Shown here one piece after another: positions 37,023 to 46,602 of a DNA stretch of 64,000 nucleotides. Each line of letters begins with the position of its first letter. The stretch's first letter is position 1. A program made the position numbers and the translations under genes. The stretch spans positions 2,252,501-2,316,500 of the forward strand of contig NZ_CP011120.1 in NCBI RefSeq assembly GCF_001628715.1, read 5' to 3'. Source of the DNA: Acetobacter oryzifermentans (GTDB lineage: Bacteria > Pseudomonadota > Alphaproteobacteria > Acetobacterales > Acetobacteraceae). The notes beneath the pieces are model-generated. The model saw only the letters and a program-made list of their open reading frames with translations, did no database searches and was not told the origin of the DNA.

Positions 37023-38486
37023 TTACGTGCCACAGAATGTATATCTTACGCGCTCTTCAGGCTGGGGTGGCTGCGCATACCGCGCCATATCTGCCTGCTC
37101 TGTATAAGGTGATGCGGTAAGGCGCAGCATTTCCTCAAACAGCGTATAATCATCATTATTCACAGCAGTGCCGATCATGGACTCTATCAGATGGTTGCGC
37201 GGAATATAACACGGGTTTACGCAGCGCATATTCTCTGCCCGTATCGCTGGCACCTCTTCCGCTTCCTGCGTTAAGCGCTGCCGCCATTGATGCAGCCAGG
37301 GCTGCATACCCTCTAACGTATCGGGCACATACTCACCCGCTATCACACGCTCATCACTCAAACTGCGGAAGGTATTGGTGAAATCAGCCTGATGCTCCTG
37401 CATCTGAGCAAACAAAGCATGGAAGAATGTTTCATCCTTGGCTTGCTGTGTTTTTAAACCAAGTTTTGCACGCAATCCCGCAAAATATGCGCCATGGAAC
37501 AGTCCACCAAATTGCTCAAGCGCCTGCCCGGCCAAGGCCACGCCTTCATCTTCATCCTCAGAAAGAAGTGGCAACAAGGCTTCCGCCAAGCGCGTAAGAT
37601 TCCACAAGGCGATTGTTGGCTGATTGGTAAAGGCGTAACGCCCGCGCTCATCAATAAAACTGAACACGGTATTGGGGTCATACTGATCCATAAAAGCGCA
37701 GGGACCATAATCTATGGTTTCCCCTGATACGGCCATATTATCCGTATTCATTACACCATGAATAAACCCAACCAGCATCCACTGCGCGATAAGCTTGGCT
37801 TGAGCCGCAATAACCTGCTGAAGAAACTCCAGATACGGCGCTGGGCCTTGTGCTACCTGCGGGTAATGCCGGGCAATGGCAAAATCCGCCAAAATCCGCA
37901 GCCCTGCCAAATCCTGCCGCGATGCAAAATACTGAAACGTGCCAACCCGGATATGGCTGGAAGCCACACGTGCCAGAACAGCCCCAGGCAACATGGTTTC
38001 ACGTAAAACAGCCATGCCTGTTTTTACGGCAGCCAACGCACGAGTTGTGGGAATACCTAAGGCGTGCATGGCCTCACTGACCACATATTCACGCAACACA
38101 GGCCCCAGCACAGCGCGGCCATCCCCCCTACGTGAAAACGGTGTAGGGCCAGAACCTTTAAGCTGCACTTCCCACACATGGCCCTGAGCATCCTGCACAT
38201 CCCCCAGCAACAAGGCGCGCCCATCGCCCAAATGCGGATTAAAGCTGCCAAACTGATGCCCCGCATACGCCGTGGAAAGTGGATCCACACCTTCTGGCAT
38301 TGCACTGCCAGATAACATAGCCACGCCCTGCGGGCTGGCCAGCCATTGTGCATCCAGCCCAAGTTGTTCTGCCAAGGCGTAATTCAACCGGATCAGCTTG
38401 GGATCTGGCGCAGGAGAAAGAGGCGCGCTGGCATAAAACCGCTCTGGCAATGCTGCATAGCTTTGTTGGAAAGGAAGTGGTGCCAT
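37023..38486 (-). CDS. selO: Protein adenylyltransferase SelO
   Basis: The 487-residue pseudokinase-fold protein begins MAPLPFQQSYAALPERFYA and shows AYAGHQFGSFNPHLGDGRALLLGD, LKGSGPTPFSRRGDGRAVL and HGVMNTDNMAVSGETIDYGPCAFMDQYDP. The last holds the metal-binding Asn and Asp. SelO transfers AMP to proteins and is linked to redox stress. It lacks a visible terminal selenocysteine, as usual in bacteria. The open frame continues 411 bases upstream to 38897 but overlaps ilvE and is not part of the gene. Confidence 0.94.
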   Translation of the reverse strand: MAPLPFQQSYAALPERFYASAPLSPAPDPKLIRLNYALAEQLGLDAQWLASPQGVAMLSGSAMPEGVDPLSTAYAGHQFGSFNPHLGDGRALLLGDVQDAQGHVWEVQLKGSGPTPFSRRGDGRAVLGPVLREYVVSEAMHALGIPTTRALAAVKTGMAVLRETMLPGAVLARVASSHIRVGTFQYFASRQDLAGLRILADFAIARHYPQVAQGPAPYLEFLQQVIAAQAKLIAQWMLVGFIHGVMNTDNMAVSGETIDYGPCAFMDQYDPNTVFSFIDERGRYAFTNQPTIALWNLTRLAEALLPLLSEDEDEGVALAGQALEQFGGLFHGAYFAGLRAKLGLKTQQAKDETFFHALFAQMQEHQADFTNTFRSLSDERVIAGEYVPDTLEGMQPWLHQWRQRLTQEAEEVPAIRAENMRCVNPCYIPRNHLIESMIGTAVNNDDYTLFEEMLRLTASPYTEQADMARYAQPPQPEERVRYTFCGT

Positions 38487-38766
38487 AACGCATTTCTCCG
38501 AAAAAAGACGGAAGTGCCCAGGTGGCCCGATAACAGCCTGCCTTGCCGAAAACAGCCACCTATTCCGCCAGATGCAAAACCGCCCTACGGGGCATGCCTG
38601 TCTGGCTCTCTGGCACATAAAGCATGAACATGATAGGAAAAGCCCCATCAAGCCTGCCAACTCAGACCTAAGATATAAGAACGTCTGATAGCAAAAAAAG
38701 AACCGAGGCAACGGAGCCGCCAGACTATCTGGCTCAGACCCCAGCGCCGTGGAGACAGCAGAACCC

Positions 38767-39867
38767 ATGACCACCGAATCTGACACCGCCTTCAAGATTA
38801 CCCGCAAAACAGACATTACCCCCGCAGCAGAGCGGGAAGCCATGCTGGCCAATCCGGGTTTTGGCCGCGTTTTTACCGACCACATGGCTGTTGTCACCTA
38901 TACGGAAGGTAAGGGTTGGCATTCTGCTGAAATCCTGCCCCGCCAGCCATTGATGCTGGACCCTGCGGCATCCGTATTGCACTACGCGCAGGAAATTTTT
39001 GAAGGCATGAAGGCCTATCGCACTCCAGATGGCAGCGTGCAGCTTTTTCGCCCAGATGCAAATGCCCGCCGCTTCCGCCATTCTGCCGAACGTATGGCTA
39101 TGGCGCAGGTGCCTGAAGAACTTTTTCTGGAAGCAGTCACCCAGCTTGTAAAACTGGATAAGGACTGGGTGCCCAAGCCAGAAGTCGGCACACTGTATAT
39201 CCGCCCCTTCATGATTGCCACAGAAGCCGCGTTGGGCGTGAAACCGGCATCTGAATTCAAGTTTATTGTGATTGCCTGTGCCGCGGGTGAATATTTCTCC
39301 AAGGATGCCGGCCCGGTTTCTGTATGGGTGGAAGAACGCACTGTTCGTGCCTCCCGCGGGGGAACAGGTACGGCCAAGTGTGGTGGCAACTATGCCGCCA
39401 GCCTAACGGCCCAGATGGAAGGCAAGGAACATGGCTGCCATCAGGTTCTGTTCCTTGATGCGCAGGAACGCCGCTGGCTGGAAGAAATGGGTGGCATGAA
39501 CGTAATGATGGTGTTTGAAGATGGCACCCTGCAAACACCTCCGCTGGATAGCGGCACCATTCTGCACGGCATTACGCGCGATTCCCTTCTCACCTTGGCG
39601 CGTGATCGTGGTCTTAAAGTAAAAGAAGAACGCTACGCTATTGATCAGCTTTATGGTGATGCCGATTCCGGCAAGCTGAAAGAAGTGTTTGCCTGTGGCA
39701 CAGCCGCTGTTGTGACACCCATTGGCACCTTTAAAAGCACAGAAGGCGGCTGCACCATTGGTAACGGCCAGACAGGTGAGGTCACCAGCAGCCTACGTAA
39801 AGCTTTGTGCGATATCCAGTTTGGCCGCGCAGCAGACCCGCATGGCTGGGTTAAAAAAATTGGCTAA
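38767..39867 (+). CDS. ilvE: Branched-chain amino acid aminotransferase
   Basis: The 366-residue fold-type IV PLP enzyme interconverts branched-chain amino acids and their 2-keto acids. Family segments seen are LHYAQEIFEGMKAYRTPDGSVQLFRPDANARRF, YIRPFMIATE, GGTGTAKCGGNYAASL (PLP lysine) and EVFACGTAAVVTPIG. The ATG at 38767 is chosen; a GTG 18 bases upstream is in frame. It is divergent from selO and ends at a strong terminator. Confidence 0.94.
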   Translation: MTTESDTAFKITRKTDITPAAEREAMLANPGFGRVFTDHMAVVTYTEGKGWHSAEILPRQPLMLDPAASVLHYAQEIFEGMKAYRTPDGSVQLFRPDANARRFRHSAERMAMAQVPEELFLEAVTQLVKLDKDWVPKPEVGTLYIRPFMIATEAALGVKPASEFKFIVIACAAGEYFSKDAGPVSVWVEERTVRASRGGTGTAKCGGNYAASLTAQMEGKEHGCHQVLFLDAQERRWLEEMGGMNVMMVFEDGTLQTPPLDSGTILHGITRDSLLTLARDRGLKVKEERYAIDQLYGDADSGKLKEVFACGTAAVVTPIGTFKSTEGGCTIGNGQTGEVTSSLRKALCDIQFGRAADPHGWVKKIG

Positions 39868-39900
39868 CTTGCAGGTGCCTTTCCTGTAAACATACTCCCT

Positions 39901-39927
39901 ATACCCCGGCCTTCGCCGGGGTATTTG
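39901..39927 (+). terminator. Intrinsic terminator after ilvE
   Basis: ATACCCCGGC (39901-39910) pairs with GCCGGGGTAT (39915-39924) around a CTTC tetraloop, followed by TTTGT. This is a compact, GC-rich hairpin 33 bases after the ilvE stop. Confidence 0.88.
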
Positions 39928-40055
39928 TCTGTTACGGGCCTTAACACCCTCCAGAAAGCCAGGTGCCCAGTGCTGGACATCAAAACCCAAGGGGCATATC
40001 CAAACCCTATGGCTTTCTTTCTGCCTTCCCTTCCGCTTACACGGTTTGCATCAGT

Positions 40056-42860
40056 ATGACAGAAACACCCCATCTGGTTCTGGTAGATGGCAGCGGCTTT
40101 ATTTTCCGCGCCTTTCATGCCCTCCCGCCCATGACCAGCCCAGAAGGTGTGCCCGTAAATGCCGTTTACGGCTTTACCACCATGCTGGCTCGTTTGCTTA
40201 AAGACCATGTAGGCACCCATCTGGCTGTGTTATTTGATGCCAGCCGCCAGACATTCCGTTCAGAAATTTATCCGCAGTATAAAGCACACCGGCCCGAACC
40301 GCCTGAAGACCTGCGCCCCCAGTTCAGCCTGATCAGGGAGGCCACACAGGCCTTCAATGTGCCGGGCATCGAACTGCCCGGATGGGAAGCAGACGATCTT
40401 ATTGCATCCTACGCAACAGCCATTCGGGCACAGGGCGGTACCTGCACCATTGTTTCTTCAGACAAAGATCTCATGCAGTTGGTGGGGGATGGCGTTTGCA
40501 TGCTGGACCCAATCAAGCAAACACCTGTTGGTCCTGCAGAAGTGGAAACCAAATTTGGGGTGCCGCCTACAAAAGTAGTGGATGTGCAGGCCCTGATGGG
40601 AGACCCCACAGATAACGTTCCCGGTGTGCCCGGTATTGGCCCCAAAACAGCAGCCGCCCTTGTGCAGGAATATGGCACACTGGAAGCTGTTTTGAATGCC
40701 GCGCCGGAAATGAAAAAATCCAAGCGGCGTGACATGCTGATTGAACACGCCGAAGCCGCTCGCGTTTCTCTGCAATTGGTAACACTTGCTACAGATGTTC
40801 CCCTCCCCGTGCCGGTGGATGAGCTCAACACGCGTGAGCCAGACATGCTAATGCTGGCAGACTGGCTAGACCGCATGGGCTTTCGTTCCATCCTCAGCCG
40901 TATGGGGCTTGGGCATCCCTCTGGCGCCCACGCACATCGTGCAGCAAAAAAAGTGGCTGCAGCATCTATTGCCGGAGCCACCACGCCTGCTGCTGATGCC
41001 GCGCCAACCACCGATGCTTCTGTGCTTTCTGCGACATATCATGACTATGAAACCGTACGCACAGCAGAAGCTTTGCAAAAATGGATCAGCACAGCGCAGG
41101 AAGCCGGTATCTGTGCCGTTGATACAGAAACAGATGGGTTAGACCCGCTGGCGGCTAATATTGTTGGGTTTTCTATTGCAACGGCTCCGGGCAAAGCCTG
41201 CTATGTGCCATTAAAACATGAAGGCACTCTGGAAGCTCCCACGGGTGAACAACTTGCAGTTGATGCGGCCCTTAAACTTCTGGCACCACTTTTGCAGGAT
41301 GATGCCGTTTTAAAGATCTTCCATAACGCCAAGTTTGATCTGCTCATTCTGGATCATGCGGGCATTCCGCTTTCCAGCATCACCGCTGTTGATGACACTA
41401 TGCTAATCTCTTACAGCCAGTCTGCCGGGTTGCATGGGCAAGGGATGGATGAGCTTTCTAACCTGCATTTAAACCATACGCCCATTACGTATGACAGTGT
41501 GACCGGCACAGGCCGTAACCGCGTGCCTTTTGCGCAAGTTCCTGTTGAAACAGCTACCAAATATGCGGCTGAAGATGCCGATGTAACCTTGCGCCTCTGG
41601 TATGTGCTGCACCCCACGCTGCGCACCAACAAGGCACTGGCACTTTATGAACAGATTGAACGCCCGCTTTCAGTTATTCTGGCCGATATGGAAAAAGCTG
41701 GCATTGCTATAGATCGTACAGAGCTTGACCGGCTTTCCAAAGATTTTGAAGTCCGTATGCAGGGCATGGAAAACGATATTTACGAAGCCGCCGGGCGACA
41801 GTTCAATATCGGCTCCCCCAAACAATTGGGGGAAATCCTGTTTGACGAAATGGGCCTGAAGGGTGGCAAACGCGGCAAGGCCGGAGCGTGGAGCACAGAT
41901 TCCTCTGTATTGCAGAATCTAGCCGACCAAGGGCATGATCTGCCTGCGCGTATTTTAGCATGGAGACAACTTGCCAAGCTGAAATCCACTTATACGGATG
42001 CGCTCTTGCGCCAAGCCGGGCGGGATGACCGCGTGCATACATCTTTCCAAATGGCTATCACCTCCACCGGGCGCTTATCTTCGACTGATCCCAACCTGCA
42101 AAATATTCCAGTGCGAACGGAAGAAGGCACACGCATCCGGCAGGCCTTTATTGCGCCATCTGGCAAGAAGCTAATTTCTGCTGACTATTCGCAAATCGAA
42201 CTGCGGCTACTGGCCGATGTTGCCAATATTCCTGCATTGCGTGAAGCTTTTCAGCTCGGGCAGGATATTCACGCCCGCACGGCATCGGAAGTGTTCAATA
42301 TCCCACTTGAGGGTATGGATGCCCTTACGCGACGGCGCGCGAAAGCCATTAATTTTGGCATTATTTACGGCATTTCAGCCTTTGGGCTAGGCAAACAGCT
42401 TGGCATTCCTGCTGGTGAAGCGCGCACTTATATAGATGCCTATTTTGCCCGTTACCCCGGCATTCGTGATTACATGGAACGTATGCGGGAAGAAGCACGT
42501 ACCCATGGCTATGTTCTCACACCTTTTGGCCGCCGCTGCTATGTGCCGGGCATTCATGAAAAAAGTGCTGCCAGACGCCAATATGCCGAGCGACAAGCTA
42601 TCAATGCTCCCTTACAAGGTGGTGCTGCAGATATTATAAAACGCGCCATGGTTCATTTGCCACTGGCTCTACAAAAAGCAGGCTTTGGCGCAACACGCAT
42701 GCTCCTGCAGGTGCATGATGAACTGTTATTTGAAACAGATGAATCAGACGCTGAAGCTGTGGCAGAAATTATTAAAAACGTTATGGAAGCAGCAGCAGAT
42801 CTTGCTGTTCCGCTGGTTGTAGAAACCGGAATAGGCCAAAATTGGGCGGAGGCACATTAA
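40056..42860 (+). CDS. polA: DNA polymerase I
   Basis: The 934-residue protein has all three domains. The 5' nuclease includes DGSGFIFRAFHALP and GWEADDLIASYA. The 3'-5' proofreading domain keeps its acidic motif (AVDTETDGLDPL). The family A polymerase domain has DPNLQNIPVRTEEG, ADYSQIELRLLAD, RRRAKAINFGIIYG and LLQVHDELLFE. It fills gaps in repair and removes Okazaki primers. The ATG at 40056 starts exactly at the nuclease domain. Confidence 0.97.
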   Translation: MTETPHLVLVDGSGFIFRAFHALPPMTSPEGVPVNAVYGFTTMLARLLKDHVGTHLAVLFDASRQTFRSEIYPQYKAHRPEPPEDLRPQFSLIREATQAFNVPGIELPGWEADDLIASYATAIRAQGGTCTIVSSDKDLMQLVGDGVCMLDPIKQTPVGPAEVETKFGVPPTKVVDVQALMGDPTDNVPGVPGIGPKTAAALVQEYGTLEAVLNAAPEMKKSKRRDMLIEHAEAARVSLQLVTLATDVPLPVPVDELNTREPDMLMLADWLDRMGFRSILSRMGLGHPSGAHAHRAAKKVAAASIAGATTPAADAAPTTDASVLSATYHDYETVRTAEALQKWISTAQEAGICAVDTETDGLDPLAANIVGFSIATAPGKACYVPLKHEGTLEAPTGEQLAVDAALKLLAPLLQDDAVLKIFHNAKFDLLILDHAGIPLSSITAVDDTMLISYSQSAGLHGQGMDELSNLHLNHTPITYDSVTGTGRNRVPFAQVPVETATKYAAEDADVTLRLWYVLHPTLRTNKALALYEQIERPLSVILADMEKAGIAIDRTELDRLSKDFEVRMQGMENDIYEAAGRQFNIGSPKQLGEILFDEMGLKGGKRGKAGAWSTDSSVLQNLADQGHDLPARILAWRQLAKLKSTYTDALLRQAGRDDRVHTSFQMAITSTGRLSSTDPNLQNIPVRTEEGTRIRQAFIAPSGKKLISADYSQIELRLLADVANIPALREAFQLGQDIHARTASEVFNIPLEGMDALTRRRAKAINFGIIYGISAFGLGKQLGIPAGEARTYIDAYFARYPGIRDYMERMREEARTHGYVLTPFGRRCYVPGIHEKSAARRQYAERQAINAPLQGGAADIIKRAMVHLPLALQKAGFGATRMLLQVHDELLFETDESDAEAVAEIIKNVMEAAADLAVPLVVETGIGQNWAEAH

Positions 42861-42864
42861 GACC

Positions 42865-43485
42865 ATGACACCGGCTGGAAAACGTATAGCCCTCATGACC
42901 TTTGGCGTGCTGGCTCTGGCAGCCGCCGGAGGCTACACGGCCACTCACCTGGCCTTAAAACACGGCGTGCAACTAAACACTTATGGTAACGAGGTGGGAG
43001 GTTCCTTCCGCCTGATGGATTCCACAACTGGCACCATGACGGATCAGACCTTCCGTAACCGTTGGATGCTTGTTCTGTTTGGCGCCACACACTGCGCAGA
43101 AGACGCCTGCGCCCCAGCCCTGCGCAATATGTCTGCCGCATTGGATCAGGTAGAAGGTGGCAGGCACAATGCTGTTATCATTTTTGTAAGCCTTGACCCA
43201 GACAGAGATGATGCAGAGCGCCTGCGCCAATATGGTGAAAGTATTGGCCCGCGCATTGTAAGCGGCACAGCAGCGCCCTTTGCTTTGGCTGATCTGGCAA
43301 AGGAATATCATGCCCCTATCGAAAAGGTGCCTGATCCTGAATGGACATATACCATGCGGATGTCTCCACAGTTTGTGGTGATGGGGCCGGAGGTGCGTTA
43401 TAAGGGAATGGTTGATGCCCGTGCAGATAGCGCCCATATGGCAGCGGATCTACGCCGTATTATGCAATCTCAGAACGGTGAATAA
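42865..43485 (+). CDS. SCO1/SenC-family thioredoxin-like protein, atypical
   Basis: The 206-residue membrane-anchored protein has one N-terminal helix then a thioredoxin fold matching the SCO family (RWMLVLFGATHC, VSLDPDRDDAERLRQYG). Two features differ from copper-binding SCO proteins. The cysteines Cys77 and Cys82 are separated by four residues instead of three. The conserved downstream His (VDHS in relatives) is replaced, reading YTMRMSPQF. Copper binding is therefore doubtful. It follows polA by four bases and precedes plsC. Confidence 0.78.
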   Translation: MTPAGKRIALMTFGVLALAAAGGYTATHLALKHGVQLNTYGNEVGGSFRLMDSTTGTMTDQTFRNRWMLVLFGATHCAEDACAPALRNMSAALDQVEGGRHNAVIIFVSLDPDRDDAERLRQYGESIGPRIVSGTAAPFALADLAKEYHAPIEKVPDPEWTYTMRMSPQFVVMGPEVRYKGMVDARADSAHMAADLRRIMQSQNGE

Positions 43486-43497
43486 TCTACTCTAAAT

Positions 43498-43537
43498 ATA
43501 CATGACGCCATGCCCTCTATAGCGTGGCGTCATGTAT
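43498..43537. terminator. 13-bp perfect hairpin between the SCO-like gene and plsC
   Basis: ATACATGACGCCA (43498-43510) pairs with TGGCGTCATGTAT (43525-43537). There is no T tail. It may be a weak terminator or processing site after the SCO-like gene. Confidence 0.5.
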
Positions 43538-43583
43538 ATGTTCTGCATGTCTTTTCTTCTTGCCAGAGCTGTACTGTATTCTC

Positions 43584-44330
43584 ATGTCATTGTTTTCAAA
43601 ACTTGGTACCAGCTTACGGTTTTATGCATCACTTGCCGTTATTGGTATTATTTTTCTGGCGCTGGATGCAGGATCTTTCCTTCTTCGGCACGCTTTGCCA
43701 GAAGGGCCAAAACGCCGCAAAATAGGCCAAGCATGGCTATGTTTCATGGCACGGCTTGCCGTGCGTTATCTTGAAGCTGCCGATATTTTGAAATGTGATC
43801 TAACAGAACTCAATACACTTAAAAACGTTCCCAACATCATACTGGTTGCCAACCATCCTTCACGGTTGGATAGCCTTATTCTGGCCTCTGCCTTGCCGCA
43901 TCTGGTTTGCGTTACCAAAGCCTCCATCTGGGAACGCCCAACTTTGGGCAGTACATTACGCACTGCGGGCTATATCCGGCATGATAGTCTTTTGCGGCTC
44001 ATTGGCCCTGCCTCTGAACGTCTGCAAGAAGGCAATCAATTACTATTGTTTCCTGAGGGCACGCGCTCCCGCGCAGGAACAGAACCCAGCCCCATGCAGC
44101 CAGGCTTTGCTGCTATTGCCCAACGCACACGCCTGCCAGTGCAGACCATTTTGATCAAAACAGATTCACCCTATCTTTCGCAGGGTTGGTCTTTTCTAAA
44201 ACAGCCGCCCCTCCCCATGCGTTACCAGATACAAACTGGCCCGTGCTTTCCCGCTCCTACCAGAGATGAAGCCAGTGGGCGCGCATTACTTGAGACTGTT
44301 GAAAACTGGCTGAAAGACCATCTAACTTAA
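43584..44330 (+). CDS. plsC: 1-acyl-sn-glycerol-3-phosphate acyltransferase (PlsC family)
   Basis: The 248-residue protein has an N-terminal membrane helix and the acyltransferase motif HPSRLD (His91, Asp96, the HX4D pair), then LLLFPEGTRSRAG. This family makes phosphatidic acid from lysophosphatidic acid. Because several PlsC-like paralogues exist in most genomes, the acceptor could differ. The frame is open to 43524 but the ATG at 43584 gives the normal N-terminus. Confidence 0.85.
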   Translation: MSLFSKLGTSLRFYASLAVIGIIFLALDAGSFLLRHALPEGPKRRKIGQAWLCFMARLAVRYLEAADILKCDLTELNTLKNVPNIILVANHPSRLDSLILASALPHLVCVTKASIWERPTLGSTLRTAGYIRHDSLLRLIGPASERLQEGNQLLLFPEGTRSRAGTEPSPMQPGFAAIAQRTRLPVQTILIKTDSPYLSQGWSFLKQPPLPMRYQIQTGPCFPAPTRDEASGRALLETVENWLKDHLT

Positions 44331-44338
44331 ATGCAAAA

Positions 44339-44371
44339 CAGGCCCAGCATGAGAGTTTCATGCTGGGCCTG
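44339..44371. terminator. Bidirectional terminator between plsC and the MFS gene
   Basis: CAGGCCCAGCATGA (44339-44352) pairs perfectly with TCATGCTGGGCCTG (44358-44371) around a GAGTT loop. Leftward reading meets TTTT right after the stem. It lies between convergent genes. Confidence 0.82.
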
Positions 44372-44398
44372 CATCCTACGAAGTGTTCCTACTTTACC

Positions 44399-45859
44399 TT
44401 ATTCCTGAGGAATAGACGGTAACGTAGAATCCACTGTGATAGGGTGATCCCCCTGAAGGATCTTTTTAACTTCAGCCTCGCTTCCCACTGCGGGTGGTGA
44501 TCCACGCAAAGGCATACAGGCGGTTTCCTTTACTGTCAGCATTGTCACAATACCAATACCCCCTGCAAACATGAGATAATATGCAGGCATTAGCAAATTA
44601 CCCGTATGCCCAACCAGCCATGCTGTTACCAGCGGTGTTGTGCCGCCAAACATTGAAACAGATACGTTAAACGCCATAGAAAGCGCCGTATATCTGATCG
44701 GGGTATAAAAAAGTGCTGGCAGAGTAGAAGGCATACTGCTGGTAAAACAAACAAGTGCTAGGCCAAGAAGCATCAAACCCAAAAAGATCAACCAATCATT
44801 TCCGCTCTGCAACAGCAGAACAGAAGGAATAGAGAGAACCAAAAGGGCAACACAGGCCCCAATAATCATTGGTCGGCGGCCTAGTTTATCGCTTAAATAC
44901 CCACCCATAACATTCAGTGGCATCATCATCAGCATGACAATGATAATCAGCAAAAGCCCTTTGCTTTCGGCGTATCCCAAAGCAACCGTCAAATAGCTGG
45001 GAATGTACGTCAGCAACATGTAATCGGTTACGTTAAATACCAGAACAAGACCCATACACTTTAGCAACTGCCGCCAATGCACACGCAGCAGTTCACCCCA
45101 ACCGGGCTTTTCATCATCCCGCTGCGCGGCCTGTTCGGCGTATGCCTGAAAAGCTGGCGTTTCTTCTAGCCGGGAGCGCATATACACACCCAAAAGCCCT
45201 AGTGGGCCTGCAATTAAAAAAGGAATACGCCATCCCCATTGCAGCATGGCCGTATGGCTAAGGCCAATCTGCAAAGCTGTTACAATACCAGCACCTGCCA
45301 CATAACCAGCCAGAGTACCAAACTCCAGCCAACTCCCCATAAGCCCCCGATTTTTATCGGTCGAATATTCCGCAATAAAGGTGGCTGCCCCGGCATATTC
45401 ACCGCCAGTTGAGAACCCCTGCACCAAACGGGCCAGCAACAATAGCAAAGGCGCCCATAAACCAATTTGAGCATAAGACGGGATAAGGCCAATGGAGAAA
45501 GTGCCGATTGCCATTGCAATCATTGTAAAAGCCAGAACTTTCTGGCGGCCGTACTTATCTCCCAGCGGTCCAAAAACCATACCGCCAAGAGGCCGCACCA
45601 AAAATGCTACGGTAAACGTAGCAAAAGTTGCAATCAGACGGGAGGCAGCATCATCCGATGGAAAAAAGACCTGCCCCAGTGTGACAGCAATATAGCCATA
45701 GACACCAAAGTCGAACCACTCCATGGCATTACCCAAAGCAGCCGCGCCTACTGCCTTGTTTAACATCTGGGCATCAACAACAGTAATGTCCTGCGGCTTC
45801 ATCTGTTTACGGCGCTTAAACCAACCAAAATGCGCGTGCGCCGTTCCAGAATCTTTCAT
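44399..45859 (-). CDS. MFS metabolite:H+ symporter (MHS family, ProP/KgtP-like)
   Basis: The 486-residue, 12-helix transporter has MHS-family signatures AVGAALGNAMEWFDFGVYGYIAVTLGQVFFP, RPLGGMVFGPLGDKYGRQKVLAFT and GGEYAGAATFIAEYS. Relatives import proline/betaine, 2-oxoglutarate, citrate or shikimate with protons. The closest feel is ProP, but the substrate cannot be fixed. AGGAAA precedes the ATG at 45859 by eight bases. It faces a small secreted protein gene across a 349-base AT-rich gap. Confidence 0.87.
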   Translation of the reverse strand: MKDSGTAHAHFGWFKRRKQMKPQDITVVDAQMLNKAVGAAALGNAMEWFDFGVYGYIAVTLGQVFFPSDDAASRLIATFATFTVAFLVRPLGGMVFGPLGDKYGRQKVLAFTMIAMAIGTFSIGLIPSYAQIGLWAPLLLLLARLVQGFSTGGEYAGAATFIAEYSTDKNRGLMGSWLEFGTLAGYVAGAGIVTALQIGLSHTAMLQWGWRIPFLIAGPLGLLGVYMRSRLEETPAFQAYAEQAAQRDDEKPGWGELLRVHWRQLLKCMGLVLVFNVTDYMLLTYIPSYLTVALGYAESKGLLLIIIVMLMMMPLNVMGGYLSDKLGRRPMIIGACVALLVLSIPSVLLLQSGNDWLIFLGLMLLGLALVCFTSSMPSTLPALFYTPIRYTALSMAFNVSVSMFGGTTPLVTAWLVGHTGNLLMPAYYLMFAGGIGIVTMLTVKETACMPLRGSPPAVGSEAEVKKILQGDHPITVDSTLPSIPQE

Positions 45860-46208
45860 AAAATATTTCCTCACCTCTTATTTCATACGTAATGTGCATC
45901 TAAAATATTATCATTATGCAGAAATTTATTCAATATTTTTCTAAGTTATACTATTTTATGATATTCCATACGATATATTCATTTATATATTTAAAATCAA
46001 TACTTTAAATTACCCAAATAAATCCAGATTATATAAAACAAACCGATAGATCAGAGACGAAATACCAATACGAAGGTTGCATTTTTGAATGAAAAAATTT
46101 TGCGCTCCCAGAGGAACATCTCATAGTCATGAGTGGTTATAAGAAGGCTTCTGTTTTGATAGGCCCATCATCTCTCACCTGCCTATACTCAGCAAAGAGA
46201 AAGCCCTC
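45860..46208. other. AT-rich divergent intergenic region
   Basis: These 349 bases between the MFS gene and the secreted-protein gene are very AT-rich around 45890-46030. I see no gene, RNA or clear repeat. Promoters for both flanking genes should lie here; I found no -35/-10 pair with normal spacing. Confidence 0.5.
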
Positions 46209-46541
46209 ATGTCACGCATAAACCAAATCATATATACTGGAATGGCTTTGGGATGCCTGATACTGCCAGCTTTGGCGCATAGCGCTCCTAAACTGCAGAA
46301 GCCTACCCCCATGCCGCAATCTTCCATTTATTCTGATGGAACGGGTAATAATATGGTCGACAAGCTTAATAACGCTCAGCTCGATCAAAATTACCGGGGG
46401 CCTTACTACTTTCCTGGGCAAAAAATCCCGCCTTTTAAAAGCACACCACGCAATCAATTAGAAAATGCTGAAGATTTTTCTAAAACAGACAAAAATAATC
46501 CTGTAAAACAACAAAGAGAAAATACTGCTATCTCAAAATAA
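46209..46541 (+). CDS. Small secreted protein of unknown function
   Basis: The 110-residue protein has a signal peptide (MSRINQIIYTGMALGCLILPALAHSA, cleavage near residue 24-26) and a hydrophilic mature part rich in Asn, Gln, Lys and Pro with the aromatic patch YRGPYYFPGQKIPPF. I recognise no family. It is probably a periplasmic or secreted protein with little fold. AAAGAGAAAG precedes the ATG. A hairpin shared with the oxidase operon follows. Confidence 0.6.
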   Translation: MSRINQIIYTGMALGCLILPALAHSAPKLQKPTPMPQSSIYSDGTGNNMVDKLNNAQLDQNYRGPYYFPGQKIPPFKSTPRNQLENAEDFSKTDKNNPVKQQRENTAISK

Positions 46542-46559
46542 AATACACTCGTTAAGATA

Positions 46560-46589
46560 TTCCCCTATTTGTAATTTAAAATAGGGGAA
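46560..46589. terminator. Bidirectional hairpin terminator
   Basis: TTCCCCTATTT (46560-46570) pairs with AAATAGGGGAA (46579-46589). It lies between the secreted-protein gene and the end of the convergent oxidase operon. Flanks are AT-rich but without a clean T run. Confidence 0.65.
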
Positions 46590-46602
46590 ATTAAAGCCTA
46601 AT

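Noticed and set aside
38487..38897. 137-codon N-terminal extension of selO
   Set aside because: The extra residues resemble no SelO and overlap the start of ilvE on the other strand. The family N-terminus begins at the ATG at 38486.
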